Shown here: one piece after another, positions 29,450-38,340 of the stretch | Position numbering within the stretch: the first letter of the stretch is position 1 | Layout of the letters: each line of letters starts with the position of its first letter | Assembly: GCF_000010305.1 (NCBI RefSeq) | Contig: NC_012489.1 | Span: 4,533,646 to 4,597,645, forward strand | From: Gemmatimonas aurantiaca T-27 | Lineage (GTDB): Bacteria; Gemmatimonadota; Gemmatimonadetes; Gemmatimonadales; Gemmatimonadaceae | DNA length: 64,000 nucleotides | Reading direction: 5' to 3' | Made by a program: the position numbers and the translations under genes | The notes under the pieces: generated by a model | Database searches by the model: none | Seen by the model: only the letters and a program-made list of their open reading frames with translations | Told to the model about the DNA's origin: nothing

Positions 29450-29956
29450 ATGGCCGACAGTACCCAGAAGAAACTGGAGCGCGTCCGTCCCCCCCGCATT
29501 CAGATCTCCTACGAGGTTGAAACGGGTGGCGCCATCGAAATGAAGGAGCTCCCGTTCCTCATGGGCGTCCTCGGGGATTTCAGCGGTAACCCTGCTGAAC
29601 CGCTGCCGCGGTTGAAAGATCGCAAGTTCGTCGAAATCAATCCGGACAACTTCGACGACACCCTCGCCAGCATGAAGCCGCGCCTGCAGATCGCCGTCGA
29701 GAACAAGCTCTCCGACGACGAGAACGCGCCGAAGCTCGGTGTGGAGCTGAACTTCCGCAGCATGGACGACTTCAACCCGGAAAACGTGGCGAAGCAGGTG
29801 AAGCCGCTGCGTGAACTGCTCGACCTGCGCACGGAACTCTCCAACCTCCGCGCCAACCTGCAGACGAACGAGAAGCTCGACGAAGTACTGCAGGATACCC
29901 TCGGCAACGCCGACAAGATGGCGAAGCTCAAGTCCGAACTCGGCCTGGAGAGCTGA
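29450..29956 (+). CDS. tssB: T6SS contractile sheath small subunit TssB (VipA)
   Basis: 168 residues. Family signatures RPPRIQISYEVETGGA, ELPFLMGVLGDFSG and FRSMDDFNPENVAKQV are present, along with the C-terminal helix. TssB pairs with TssC to build the contractile sheath. GGAG lies 6 bases ahead of the ATG. First gene of the large rightward T6SS operon; the stop is 2 bp from the tssC start. Confidence 0.97.
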   Translation: MADSTQKKLERVRPPRIQISYEVETGGAIEMKELPFLMGVLGDFSGNPAEPLPRLKDRKFVEINPDNFDDTLASMKPRLQIAVENKLSDDENAPKLGVELNFRSMDDFNPENVAKQVKPLRELLDLRTELSNLRANLQTNEKLDEVLQDTLGNADKMAKLKSELGLES

Positions 29957-29958
29957 CC

Positions 29959-31437
29959 ATGGCTGATCCGACACAAGCGGCGGCGCAATCCGTCACGACC
30001 GACGCCGAACTCTCGCTCCTCGATCAGATCGTCGAGCAGGGCCGCATGGGCAAAGACGCCGATGCGAAGAGCAAGGGGAAGGACCTCGTCAAGCGCTTCG
30101 TCAGTGAAGTGCTCGAGGGCTCCATCACGATCAATCGCGACACCGAGACGATGATCAATGCGCGTATCGCGCAGATCGATCATCTCCTCTCGCTGCAGCT
30201 CAACGAGATCCTGCATCACCCCGAGTTTCAGCGCCTGGAGTCGTCGTGGCGCGGGCTGCAGTATCTGATCAAGAATTCCGAGACGGGCACGATGTTGAAG
30301 GTGAAGGTGCTCAACGTCTCGAAGAAGGATCTGCTGCGTGACCTGCAGCGTGCGCCGGAATTCGATCAGAGCGCGCTGTTCAAGAAGATCTACGAAGAAG
30401 AGTACGGCGTCTTCGGCGGCACGCCCTTCGGCGCGATGGTCGGCGACTACTACTTCGACAAGAGCGGCCAGGACATCGAACTGCTCGAGAAGATCTCCAA
30501 CGTGGCCGCGGCCGCGCACGCGCCGTTCATCAGCGCGGCGTCGAACGAAATGTTCAATCTCGAAAGCTGGTCCGATCTCGACACGCCGCGCGATCTGGCC
30601 AAGATCTTCGACAGCACCGAATACGCCCGCTGGAAAGGCTTCCGCGCCAGCGAAGATTCGCGGTATGTGGCACTCACCGCGCCCCGCATCCTGGTGCGCG
30701 AGCCCTACGGCGCGTCCACGGTGCCCGTCGAAGCGTTCAACTATGAAGAGCGCGTCGACGGCACGAACCACGATCACTACTGCTGGGGCAACGCCGCGTT
30801 TGCGATGGCCGCCAACATCAACAAGGCCTTCGCGATGTACGGCTGGTGTGCGTCCATCCGTGGCGTGGAAGGTGGTGGTCTCGTCGAAGGTCTGCCGGTG
30901 CACAACTTCCGCACCGAGTCGGGCGAAATCGCGATGAAGTGTCCGACAGAAGTACAGATCACCGATCGCCGCGAGAAGGAGCTGGCCGACCTCGGCTTTG
31001 CCCCGCTCGTGCACCAGAAGGGCACGGCCAACGCCGCCTTCTTCTCCGTGCAGTCGGCGCAGAAGCCCAAGACGTACGACGACCCGAAGGCCTCGGCCGC
31101 CGCGCGCCTCTCGGCCCAGTTGCCGTACATCTTCGCCACGTCCCGGTTCGCGCATTACCTCAAGGTGATGATGCGCGACAAGATCGGCGGGTACACGTCC
31201 CGTGCAGAAATCGATGTGTTCCTGAATCGCTGGATTCAGAACTACATCGCCCTCGAAGATGCCGGTGCCTCGATCAAGGCCCGCAAGCCGCTGTCGGAAG
31301 CGCGTATCGATGTCGTGGAAGTGCCGGGCAAGCCGGGTGCCTACCGCGCGGTCGCCTTCCTCAAGCCGCACTACCAGCTGGACGAACTCGCGGTGTCCAT
31401 GCGCTTGGTGGCCGACCTGCCGCAACCGGCCAAGTAA
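29959..31437 (+). CDS. tssC: T6SS contractile sheath large subunit TssC (VipB)
   Basis: 492 residues. Conserved TssC blocks: HPEFQRLESSWRGLQYLI, EFDQSALFKKIYEEEYG, PFGAMVGDYYFD, AFAMAANINKAFAMYGW and FATSRFAHYLKVMMRDKIG. It forms the sheath with TssB, and its N- and C-terminal strands link neighbouring subunits. The start ATG at 29959 sits right after the tssB stop, using GGAG at the end of tssB. Confidence 0.97.
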   Translation: MADPTQAAAQSVTTDAELSLLDQIVEQGRMGKDADAKSKGKDLVKRFVSEVLEGSITINRDTETMINARIAQIDHLLSLQLNEILHHPEFQRLESSWRGLQYLIKNSETGTMLKVKVLNVSKKDLLRDLQRAPEFDQSALFKKIYEEEYGVFGGTPFGAMVGDYYFDKSGQDIELLEKISNVAAAAHAPFISAASNEMFNLESWSDLDTPRDLAKIFDSTEYARWKGFRASEDSRYVALTAPRILVREPYGASTVPVEAFNYEERVDGTNHDHYCWGNAAFAMAANINKAFAMYGWCASIRGVEGGGLVEGLPVHNFRTESGEIAMKCPTEVQITDRREKELADLGFAPLVHQKGTANAAFFSVQSAQKPKTYDDPKASAAARLSAQLPYIFATSRFAHYLKVMMRDKIGGYTSRAEIDVFLNRWIQNYIALEDAGASIKARKPLSEARIDVVEVPGKPGAYRAVAFLKPHYQLDELAVSMRLVADLPQPAK

Positions 31438-31503
31438 CACGTTGCCTTGTAGTTCACTGCCGTTCCTTCAATCACCGAAAGATTTTTCAGGAGAGCTGCA
31501 CAG

Positions 31504-31995
31504 ATGGCATTTGATACGTTCCTCAAGCTCGCGGGCATCGATGGCGAGTCGACCGCGAAGGGCTTCGAAAAGCAGATGGAGATCTATTCCTTCAGCTGGG
31601 GCGCTTCCAACCCGACGACCATCGGCTCGGGCTCGACCGGCATCTCGGCAGGCAAGGTGAGCGTTTCCAGCTTCAACGTCATGAAGAAGACGGAAACCGC
31701 TTCGGCCAAGGTCTTCGCGGCGTGCGCCACGGGCAAGCACATCGCCACGGCCGAAGTCGTGCTCCGCAAGGCGGGCGGCGACGCCGGCCAGAATCCGTTC
31801 CTGAAGTACAAGTTCACGGACGTGATGGTCGAGAGCATCCAGTGGTCGGGTTCGTCAGGCGGCGATGACACGCCGACCGAATCGCTCTCGTTTGCCTTCG
31901 GCAAGGTCGAGATCGAATACCTCAAGCAGGAGAAGGACGGCAAGCTCACCGTCGCCGGTCAGGCGTCGTGGGACCTCACGAAGGTCTCCACCTGA
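31504..31995 (+). CDS. hcp: T6SS tube protein Hcp (TssD)
   Basis: 163 residues. The Hcp fold is seen in FDTFLKLAGIDGESTAKGFEKQ, YSFSWGASNPTTIG, KYKFTDVMVESIQWSGS and FGKVEIEYL. Hexameric rings stack into the inner tube that is propelled outwards. A strong AGGAGAG is 8-9 bases before the ATG, consistent with high expression of a bulk structural subunit. Confidence 0.96.
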   Translation: MAFDTFLKLAGIDGESTAKGFEKQMEIYSFSWGASNPTTIGSGSTGISAGKVSVSSFNVMKKTETASAKVFAACATGKHIATAEVVLRKAGGDAGQNPFLKYKFTDVMVESIQWSGSSGGDDTPTESLSFAFGKVEIEYLKQEKDGKLTVAGQASWDLTKVST

Positions 31996-32009
31996 GCACG
32001 CGCCGCGCC

Positions 32010-32711
32010 ATGGCCTCTGCGCAAAACCTCTACGCGGCCGGCCAGCTCGGCGCGGCAATCGAAACGCTGGGCGTCGAACTCCGGAGCAATCCGGCCGACG
32101 CCCAGCGGCGAACCTTTCTGTTCGAACTCCTCACCTTTTCCGGCGACTGGAGTCGTGCGGAAAAGCAGCTCGATGTGCTGGCGAAAAACGGCCACATGGC
32201 CGAAGCCGGCACCATGCTCTACCGCGCGGCCATCACGGCCGAGCGGGTGCGCGAACACATGTTCGACAGTGGCGACTTCCCCACCGATGCGGCGCCGTCT
32301 CCGGTGTCCGGCACACTCAATGGGGAACCGTTTTCTTCCATCGAAGACGCCGATCCGCGTATCGGGGCCCGTCTCGAAGTGATGGCGGGCGGTCGCTATC
32401 TCTGGATTCCCTTTGCGCACATCGCCAGCGTCGGCATGGAACCGCCCACGCGTTTGCGCGATTTGCACTGGATGTCCGCGCAACTGCGCACGGGCCCGTC
32501 GGTGCGCGATCTCGAACTGGGTGAAGTCCTGTTGCCAGCCCTGTCACCGGGCGTCGGACGCCTCAGTGACGATGAGCTGCGACTGGGACGCGCCGCCGAC
32601 TGGGAAGAGCTGCCGTCGGGCGATTTCGCGCCCATCGGTCAGAAGATGCTCCGTGTGGACGAGCGCCTGGTTCCGATCGTCGACATTCGGGAACTCCTGA
32701 TCAACACCTGA
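32010..32711 (+). CDS. tagJ: T6SS accessory protein TagJ (ImpE/SciE family)
   Basis: 233 residues. The N-terminal half is helical (AGQLGAAIETLGVELRSNPADAQRRTFLFELLTFSGDW); the C-terminal half has the ImpE motif GRYLWIPFAHIASV and LELGEVLLPALSPG. In other bacteria TagJ binds ClpV and the TssB N-terminus and tunes sheath disassembly. ATG at 32010, 14 bases after the hcp stop, is chosen over an upstream in-frame start that overlaps hcp. Confidence 0.9.
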   Translation: MASAQNLYAAGQLGAAIETLGVELRSNPADAQRRTFLFELLTFSGDWSRAEKQLDVLAKNGHMAEAGTMLYRAAITAERVREHMFDSGDFPTDAAPSPVSGTLNGEPFSSIEDADPRIGARLEVMAGGRYLWIPFAHIASVGMEPPTRLRDLHWMSAQLRTGPSVRDLELGEVLLPALSPGVGRLSDDELRLGRAADWEELPSGDFAPIGQKMLRVDERLVPIVDIRELLINT

Positions 32712-32787
32712 TCCGCCGACGCACCGGTCTCTCCGAGGCTGGATCACCGTCTGCGGGTCGCGCGATTTCGCCTCACTTCTCCCCGGC

Positions 32788-34668
32788 ATGCCTGTCAATT
32801 CCGAACTGCTAGCGACGCTGCTCACGCCGATCGAGGGAGACAATCCCTCGGGACGCGACCTGCGCTATGACCCGGCGTACGATGCGTTCAAGGAAGAGCG
32901 TCGGGAGGAGATGGCCATTCCCGGCAGTGACGACGGCAATCGCAAGGTGGCCGACTGGAACCGCGTCGTCACCCTGGGCACCGACCTGCTGGGTAAGCAG
33001 ACCAAGGATCTGCAGGTCGGCGCATGGATGACCGAGGCCCTGCTGCGCCGCAATGGATTCCCTGGACTGCTGACCGGACTGGAAACGTTGCGCGGTCTGC
33101 TCGAGCAATACTGGGACACGCTGTATCCCGAGATCGAAGACGACGACCTCGAATTGCGTGCCGGCCCCCTCGAGTGGGTGGGCAGCAAGCTGAACTTCGC
33201 CGTGCAGCAAGTGGTGATTGCCTCGGGTGGCATCACGTACCTCGACTACACGCAGTCCCGCACCATCCCGCTCGAAAGCGCCATCTCCGATGCGCCGTAC
33301 GACGATCAGAAGTCCCTGCGGGAGACGCGCAACGAAGCAGAGTCCTTCGGCAAGACCATGCCGGAAGTCGTGGACACTGCGCTCGAGAACACCACCAAGG
33401 TGTTCTTCAAGCCGCTGTTGGCCGACATCGATGGCACGCTCGCCGCAATCGCCGCGCTCGACAAGCAGGCCGAAGAACGGTTCGGGCACAGCGCCCCCAG
33501 CTTCGTCGGACTGCGCAACATCGTCGACGAACTGCGGCGCTTTGCCGTCAGCACGTTGGCCCGCAAGCTCGAAGCCGATCCCGATCCGGTCGATGTCATG
33601 GCCGAGGAAGGCGAAGGGGCCGTGGCGGTCGATGCCGACGGGCCGCAAACGCCCGAACCGGTCAGCCGCCAGGACGCGGCGCAGCGTATTTCCGTGGTCG
33701 CCCGGTGGTTCCGCCAGCAAGACCCCACCAATCCCGCGCCCTACGCCATGGTGCGCGGCTTTCGTTGGGGAGAGCTGCGGGCCGGGGCCCCGGATATCGA
33801 TCCGCGGTTGTTGGAGGCGCCCGCCACGGCCATTCGGTCGCGGCTCAAGACCCTCCTGCTCGACAACAAGTGGCCTGAGTTGCTGGAAGCCTCGGAAGCG
33901 CTCATGGCCACACCGTCCGGTCGCGGATGGCTCGACCTGCAGCGCTATGTGCTCACGGCCTGCGCCAATCTCGGCAGTGGCCACGATGCGGTCGCCGCGA
34001 CGATCCGCAGTGAATTGCGCATGCTCCTCAAGGCCGTACCGACGCTTCCCCGGATGACGCTCATGGACGATACGCCGACTGCCAACGACGAAACGCGCGA
34101 GTGGCTCGAGGGCGACGCTCTGGCCGAAGAACCAACGGCAAGCGAAGCGGATGCTGCCGGTGAGACCGAGGAAGGTGCCGATACCGAGCTGTCCGATGGC
34201 GCCGATATCACGGCAGACGCCATTGAAGACGATCACGGCACCTCCCAGCAGGGCGGGTTCGCCCGCCAGGCGCGTCGTGCCCGCCCCGCACGGGCGCGTG
34301 ATCCCTTCGATATCGCCCGCAGTGAACTCGCAGCCGGACGCCCGAACCGGGCGATCGAATTGCTGACGGTCGAGCTGGCGCGCGATCCCTCGCCACGCGG
34401 ACGCTTCGTGCGGCAGACCCAGATTGCGTACATCATGGTCGAAGCGGGTCTCTTTGCCGTCGCCCAACCCATCCTGCGCAAGCTGGTCGAAACCATCGAT
34501 GAGCGCACGCTCGAGCAGTGGGAGTCCGGCCCTCTGGTGGCCCAGCCCATTGCGCTGCTGTATCGCGTACTGGGACACACCGGCGGCGATGACAGTGATC
34601 GCTACGAGTTGTATCTGCGCATCTGCCGTCTCGATCCGCTGCAGGCCATGTCGCTGCAGGCGCCCTGA
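32788..34668 (+). CDS. tssA: T6SS cap protein TssA, long form
   Basis: 626 residues. The N-terminal ImpA_N domain includes PIEGDNPSGRDLRYDPAYD, LLRRNGFPGLLTGLETLRGL and YWDTLYPE. An acidic, low-complexity linker (about residues 430-490, many Glu/Asp/Ala) leads to a C-terminal helical domain (SELAAGRPNRAIELLTVELARDPSPRGRF, LYLRICRLDPLQA). TssA primes and caps the growing sheath and tube. The long linker makes it larger than many TssA proteins. Confidence 0.92.
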   Translation: MPVNSELLATLLTPIEGDNPSGRDLRYDPAYDAFKEERREEMAIPGSDDGNRKVADWNRVVTLGTDLLGKQTKDLQVGAWMTEALLRRNGFPGLLTGLETLRGLLEQYWDTLYPEIEDDDLELRAGPLEWVGSKLNFAVQQVVIASGGITYLDYTQSRTIPLESAISDAPYDDQKSLRETRNEAESFGKTMPEVVDTALENTTKVFFKPLLADIDGTLAAIAALDKQAEERFGHSAPSFVGLRNIVDELRRFAVSTLARKLEADPDPVDVMAEEGEGAVAVDADGPQTPEPVSRQDAAQRISVVARWFRQQDPTNPAPYAMVRGFRWGELRAGAPDIDPRLLEAPATAIRSRLKTLLLDNKWPELLEASEALMATPSGRGWLDLQRYVLTACANLGSGHDAVAATIRSELRMLLKAVPTLPRMTLMDDTPTANDETREWLEGDALAEEPTASEADAAGETEEGADTELSDGADITADAIEDDHGTSQQGGFARQARRARPARARDPFDIARSELAAGRPNRAIELLTVELARDPSPRGRFVRQTQIAYIMVEAGLFAVAQPILRKLVETIDERTLEQWESGPLVAQPIALLYRVLGHTGGDDSDRYELYLRICRLDPLQAMSLQAP

Positions 34669-34694
34669 CGGGCGCCGCCCGCTCGCGTCACACC

Positions 34695-35186
34695 ATGGCT
34701 CGCACAGAACTCGATCGCAACGTACAGCCCTCGCTGCTCGACCGTCTCATCGACGAGTCGCCGCTCGAGGGCGCTGACGCGCCCAAAACGCACGAAGAAT
34801 CCGCGCGGCTGTTCCGCATCTCGGTGCAGCGCGACGTGGAGTTGCTGCTGAACACCCGACGGTCGATCGTGCCCGTCGACATGATGTTTGGCGAAGTCCG
34901 ACGTTCCGTGCACGAATTTGGCCTGCCCGACACCACCGGGGCATCGCCTGGCACCCCCGAAGGACGCCAACGCCTGACCGATGAAGTCCGTGACACCATC
35001 CTGCGCTTCGAACCCCGTCTCGCCAACGTCACGGTGAACCTGAGCGAGAGCGATCGCGTCAAGACGCCACAAGTCCGTTTCATGGTGTCCGGCACATTGC
35101 GCATGGACCCCACCCCCGAGCAGATCATGTTCGACACCGTGCTCGACATGTCGACCGGTGCGTTTGACGTACAGGACAAGCCGTAG
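34695..35186 (+). CDS. tssE: T6SS baseplate protein TssE (gp25-like)
   Basis: 163 residues. The gp25-like pattern is visible: SLLDRLID, SVQRDVELLLNTRRSIV, VRRSVHEFGLPDTTG and RLTDEVRDTILRFEPRL. TssE is a wedge protein that nucleates the sheath at the baseplate. It lies 26 bp after tssA, in the usual order before tssF and tssG. Confidence 0.95.
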   Translation: MARTELDRNVQPSLLDRLIDESPLEGADAPKTHEESARLFRISVQRDVELLLNTRRSIVPVDMMFGEVRRSVHEFGLPDTTGASPGTPEGRQRLTDEVRDTILRFEPRLANVTVNLSESDRVKTPQVRFMVSGTLRMDPTPEQIMFDTVLDMSTGAFDVQDKP

Positions 35187-35260
35187 GTGTCGCGCTCCAG
35201 ACGTTCCTCCCTCTGCTGTGATCGCGCCCGCCATGAGCGTCCTGTGATGGACCGACGCTG

Positions 35261-37114
35261 ATGCAAGACGATCTGCTGCTGTATTACGAGCGCGAACTCA
35301 CGTACCTCCGCAAGCTCGGCGCGGAGTTCGCACAGCAATACCCGAAAGTCGCGGCGCGCCTGCAGCTCGAGGCCAACCGCTGCGAAGATCCGCATGTCGA
35401 GCGTCTGCTCGAAGGATTCGCGTTCCTCACGGCGCGCATTCACCGACGGCTCGACGACGATTTCCCCGAGATCAGCGAATCGCTGCTCGAGGTGCTGCAC
35501 CCGCAGATCATCCGGCCACTGCCGTCGATGGCCATCGTGGAGATCGCACTGGATCCGGCGCAGGGACGTACGCCCGAAGGTTTCCACGTGCCACGCCACA
35601 GCGTGTTGCACACGAAACCCGTCAACGGCGTGCCGTGCATCTTTCGCACGAACTACGACACCACGCTGTACCCGCTGCGCATCGCGGGTGCGGAGTGGAC
35701 CACGCCCGATCGGGCTGGTGCCGGCGCGCATGGGCGTGAGGCGGTGGCGGCGGTGCGCCTCAGCCTGCAGGCCTTCAACGGCGTGACGCTCGAAGCGCTC
35801 ACGATGGATGCCCTGCGCGTGCATCTCGCCGCCGATGGCAGTGTCGCCGACACGTTGTACGAACTGCTCGCCAACAACTGCGTGCAGGTGGTGGTGCGCA
35901 ATCCGGATCGGCCGAACGCCGCTCCCGTCTTGCTCGGGTCACGGGCCGTACAACCGGTGGGATTTGGTCCCGACGAGACCATGTTGCCGCAGTCCAATCG
36001 CAGCTTTGCGGGCTATTCGCTGCTGCAGGAACTGTTTGCGTTCCCCGAGAAGTTCCACTTCCTCGACATCGTCGGTGTGGGCGCGGCGCTGAAGCAGCTC
36101 GGAGCCACCGATCGCGCCGAAATCGGGCTGCTCATCAGCAGCTTCGAGCGCACCGAACGGCGACAGGCGCTCGAACTCAGTATCTCCGCGCGCACCTTCC
36201 GCCTCGGATGCACGCCGGCGGTCAATCTGTTTTCGCAGTCGGCCGAACCGATTCTGCTCACCGAACGCAGCTACGAGCATCTGGTCATTCCCGATGCTCG
36301 CCGCCGCCTCGAGGTGGAAGTGTGGTCGGTGGACAACGTGCAGCTCATCGAACACGCCGCCCGCACGACGCGGCAGGTCTCGCCGCTGTACTCGCATTCG
36401 CACAACCTCGGCGCGGAAGGCATCGACAGCGGCGATCTGTTCTGGCAGAGCATGCGCCGCACCTCGGGGTGGCGCACCGACCGCGGCACGGACGTGCATC
36501 TCAGCTTCTCCGACCTCTCGGGACAGTTGCGTCTGCCCGATCAGGACGTGGCCTCGGTGCATGTCACCTGTTCGAACGGCGACATGCCCAGCCGGTTGCC
36601 CTTCGGCACCGACGAACGGGGCGACTTCGAGCTGGTGAGCGGTGGGCCGATTCAGCGCATTTCGGCCATCGTGAATCCGACGCGCGCCATCCAACCCAAG
36701 TTGGGCAAATCGCTGTTGTGGCGCCTCATCTCGTCACTGTCGCTCAATCATCTCTCGCTGACGGATGAAGGCGGTGATGCGCTGCGTGAGCTGCTGCGCC
36801 TGCACAACGTGACCAACAGCCTGAGTTCGGAACGCCAGATCGATGGTCTCATCGGCGTGCGCACCGAACCAGCCTTCGCGCGCGTCACCGCCGCACATGG
36901 CATGACCTTCGCCCGTGGACGACGCATCGACCTGGACTTCGATGAAGATCTGTTCCCGGGCGGTGGCATGTTTCTCATGGCCAGCGTGCTGGAACGGTTC
37001 TTCGCCCTCTATGCGTCGATGAACAGCTTCACCCGGGTCGGCGTGCGATCGAAGCAACGTCGTCGTCAGGTGGTGGACTGGGCCCCCCGCGCCGGCTGGC
37101 GGACATTGTTGTGA
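35261..37114 (+). CDS. tssF: T6SS baseplate protein TssF
   Basis: 617 residues. N-terminal signature LLLYYERELTYLRKLGAEFAQQYPKVA, followed by FLTARIHRRLDDDFPEISESLLEVLHP and FPEKFHFLDIVGV. TssF dimers form wedges with TssG around the VgrG hub. The stop overlaps the tssG GTG start by four bases (GTGA), implying coupled translation. Confidence 0.97.
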   Translation: MQDDLLLYYERELTYLRKLGAEFAQQYPKVAARLQLEANRCEDPHVERLLEGFAFLTARIHRRLDDDFPEISESLLEVLHPQIIRPLPSMAIVEIALDPAQGRTPEGFHVPRHSVLHTKPVNGVPCIFRTNYDTTLYPLRIAGAEWTTPDRAGAGAHGREAVAAVRLSLQAFNGVTLEALTMDALRVHLAADGSVADTLYELLANNCVQVVVRNPDRPNAAPVLLGSRAVQPVGFGPDETMLPQSNRSFAGYSLLQELFAFPEKFHFLDIVGVGAALKQLGATDRAEIGLLISSFERTERRQALELSISARTFRLGCTPAVNLFSQSAEPILLTERSYEHLVIPDARRRLEVEVWSVDNVQLIEHAARTTRQVSPLYSHSHNLGAEGIDSGDLFWQSMRRTSGWRTDRGTDVHLSFSDLSGQLRLPDQDVASVHVTCSNGDMPSRLPFGTDERGDFELVSGGPIQRISAIVNPTRAIQPKLGKSLLWRLISSLSLNHLSLTDEGGDALRELLRLHNVTNSLSSERQIDGLIGVRTEPAFARVTAAHGMTFARGRRIDLDFDEDLFPGGGMFLMASVLERFFALYASMNSFTRVGVRSKQRRRQVVDWAPRAGWRTLL

Positions 37115-38247
37115 CCGAGACGCCGGACGTGCCGCAGGCCGAAGGACTGGCCGATCCGTTCGCCACGGATGAATCGGAAAGATCGTCGGGCTTCACGACG
37201 ACCTTTCTCGAAACACCCGCGCGGGCGGAGGCGCGTCGTCGACTCGAAGGTGTTCTCGAACGCGAAGGGACCGGGTTCGAGTTCTTTCAGTTGATGCGGT
37301 TGTTGCAGCGCATGCACCCGGACCGCGACCCGGTGGGCGGGTGGTCCGATCCGCGCGGTGAAGTCGCCCGCATGCACGTGATCCCCACGCTCGCGTTTCC
37401 GCCGAGTGAAATCTCGGGAGTGGAGATCACGTCATCCGGTCCGCGGCGTAAACGCCGTGACAATGAACCGGCTCGGGTGGGCGTACGGTTTTTCGGTCTC
37501 GTCGGGCCACAGGGCGTCCTGCCGCAAGGATACACAGAGTATGCCGCCGGTCGGGCGCGTGCCCGCGACACCGGACTGCGGGACTTCCTCGACCTGTTCC
37601 ACCATCGGCTGCTGTCGCTGTTCTACCGTGCCTGGGAACGCCACCACACGTCGGTGGCCCTGGAACGGGGTGACGAAGACCGCATCCATGCGCATCTGCT
37701 CGATCTCGTCGGTGCCGGCAATGCGATCGGTCAGCGCAAGAGTGTGCTGCCCCCCGACACGATGGCGTACTACGCCGGGCTGCTGGCACTGCGCTCGCGA
37801 CCGGCCCTCGGGCTCGCACAATTGGTGTCGGACTACTTCGGTGTCACCGCCACGGTGGAACAGTTCGTGGGCGAATGGCGCATGTTGCCCGACGGCGGCC
37901 AGGTGTGCCTCGGCGATGACGACGCCGATGGTCGACTGGGCCAGGCCGTGATCGGCAGTGCGGTCTATGATCCACATTCACGCGTAGTGCTGCGCCTCGG
38001 GCCGCTGTCCCGCGCACAGTTCGACACGTTTCTTCCCCAGGGACGTCATCACAAGGTGCTCAAGTCCCTGGCGCAGTTTTACGCCGATGACGAGGTGGGC
38101 GTCGACGCGCAGCTAGTGCTCGCGCGCGATGAAGTCCCCTCGGCCTCCCTGGGTACCTCCACCTCCCCGCGACTGGGGTTCGGCACGTGGCTGCGCAATC
38201 GCACGCCCACGCGCGATCCGGACGACGTGCTGCTGCGCCTCTCCTGA
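37111..38247 (+). CDS. tssG: T6SS baseplate protein TssG
   Basis: 378 residues. TssG blocks FEFFQLMRLLQRMHPDRDPVGG, VRFFGLVGPQGVLPQGYTEYA and FLDLFHHRLLSLFYRAW. It pairs with TssF in the wedge. GTG start at 37111 overlaps the tssF stop. The family's GPxGxLPxxYTE element is kept with a small substitution (VLPQGYTEY). Confidence 0.96.
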   Translation: MTETPDVPQAEGLADPFATDESERSSGFTTTFLETPARAEARRRLEGVLEREGTGFEFFQLMRLLQRMHPDRDPVGGWSDPRGEVARMHVIPTLAFPPSEISGVEITSSGPRRKRRDNEPARVGVRFFGLVGPQGVLPQGYTEYAAGRARARDTGLRDFLDLFHHRLLSLFYRAWERHHTSVALERGDEDRIHAHLLDLVGAGNAIGQRKSVLPPDTMAYYAGLLALRSRPALGLAQLVSDYFGVTATVEQFVGEWRMLPDGGQVCLGDDDADGRLGQAVIGSAVYDPHSRVVLRLGPLSRAQFDTFLPQGRHHKVLKSLAQFYADDEVGVDAQLVLARDEVPSASLGTSTSPRLGFGTWLRNRTPTRDPDDVLLRLS

Positions 38248-38340
38248 GGTGCCGGTCATCACACCGCGCCGGCTGATCCTGCTGTTGGTCCTTCTCCTCC
38301 CGTTGCACACTGTCCCCGACCTTCTGCTGATGGAGTTGTC

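Noticed and set aside
29509-31440. 643-codon frame antisense to tssB/tssC
   Set aside because: Low-complexity mirror of two certain genes; no motifs, no ribosome site.
32809-34578. 589-codon frame antisense to tssA
   Set aside because: Shadow of tssA with biased composition.
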